Shown here: piece after piece, positions 5,484 through 5,575 of the stretch
How positions within the stretch are numbered: position 1 is the first letter of the stretch
How the letters are laid out: each line of letters starts with the position of its first letter
Program-made: the position numbers and the translations under genes
The notes under the pieces: model-generated
Told to the model about the DNA's origin: nothing
Database searches by the model: none
The model's input: only the letters and a program-made list of their open reading frames with translations
Origin: K189A clade bacterium
Lineage (GTDB): Bacteria; Pseudomonadota; Gammaproteobacteria; Pseudomonadales; Azotimanducaceae
NCBI GenBank assembly: GCA_007571095.1
Contig: RKSB01000067.1
Span: forward strand, 1-5,575
Length of the DNA stretch: 5,575 nt
Direction: 5' to 3'

Positions 5484-5575
5484 TATCCAGCATTCTCCGC
5501 AGAAGTGTGTTGAGTTTTTTCTGAATTCGCCTGTCCATGCGTGGCCTGCGGAATCTGGCCGACAAAAAATCCGGG

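Larger units (their letters stand above)
5390..5575 (-). other. cysD leader and right edge, possible 3' end of an upstream gene
   Basis: All three minus frames are open from the right edge. Their stops are at 5483-5485 (30 residues, hydrophilic tail ending HTSAENAG), 5440-5442 (44 residues, very basic, ending FGSFSKRQ) and 5415-5417 (about 52 residues, ending LPLSDSD). The first looks most like a real C-terminus because the second has the arginine-rich look of a shadow frame, but this is judgement only. A hairpin at 5456-5483 would directly follow the first stop. The best promoter-like pair for cysD, a TTGCTT/GACAAT combination with 18-nt spacing near 5442-5471, is too weak to annotate. No Shine-Dalgarno sequence is seen before cysD. 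Confidence 0.3.

Overview
The window carries five genes, all on the minus strand, so gene order runs from right to left: cysD, cysNC, a DUF35 zinc-ribbon/OB-fold protein, an SCP2-type thiolase, and a small MJ0936/YfcE-type metallophosphoesterase. Base composition is moderate (a little over half GC by eye). The CysD protein closely resembles gammaproteobacterial CysD as I remember it, so a gammaproteobacterium, possibly marine or environmental, is the best guess. This is inference; no rRNA or species marker is present.

Right part (about 2527-5389): cysD and cysNC encode the two subunits of ATP sulfurylase. The GTPase subunit is fused to a C-terminal APS-kinase domain. Together they would turn sulfate into APS and then PAPS. 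The genes are 16 nt apart and look co-transcribed. The APS-kinase domain differs from the classical CysC consensus at several active-site positions. Upstream of cysD is a leader (5390-5575) with two inverted repeats; all three minus frames run open off the right edge there, so the 3' end of another gene may be present but its frame cannot be chosen.

Middle part (about 676-2424): a DUF35 protein with a four-cysteine zinc ribbon precedes a 383-residue thiolase whose HDCF and GHPLGATG motifs place it in the SCP2/lipid-transfer thiolase group. DUF35 proteins are known partners of such thiolases and related aldolases, so the pair probably acts together on an acyl-CoA substrate; the substrate cannot be read from the sequence. 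An extended -10 promoter candidate lies ahead of the DUF35 gene. The 156-nt gap between the two genes holds a small tandem repeat array, the most unusual non-coding element here.

Left part (1-636): a phosphodiesterase-type metallophosphoesterase follows the thiolase after 39 nt and may be the last gene of the same transcript. Positions 1-147 hold no gene I can support, apart from a possible 3' end of a convergent gene at the edge.

No mobile element, CRISPR array, tRNA or rRNA was seen. Overall this is mostly ordinary metabolic sequence; the points worth a second look are the divergent APS-kinase domain, the tandem repeats ahead of the thiolase, the DUF35-thiolase pairing and the hairpins around gene boundaries.
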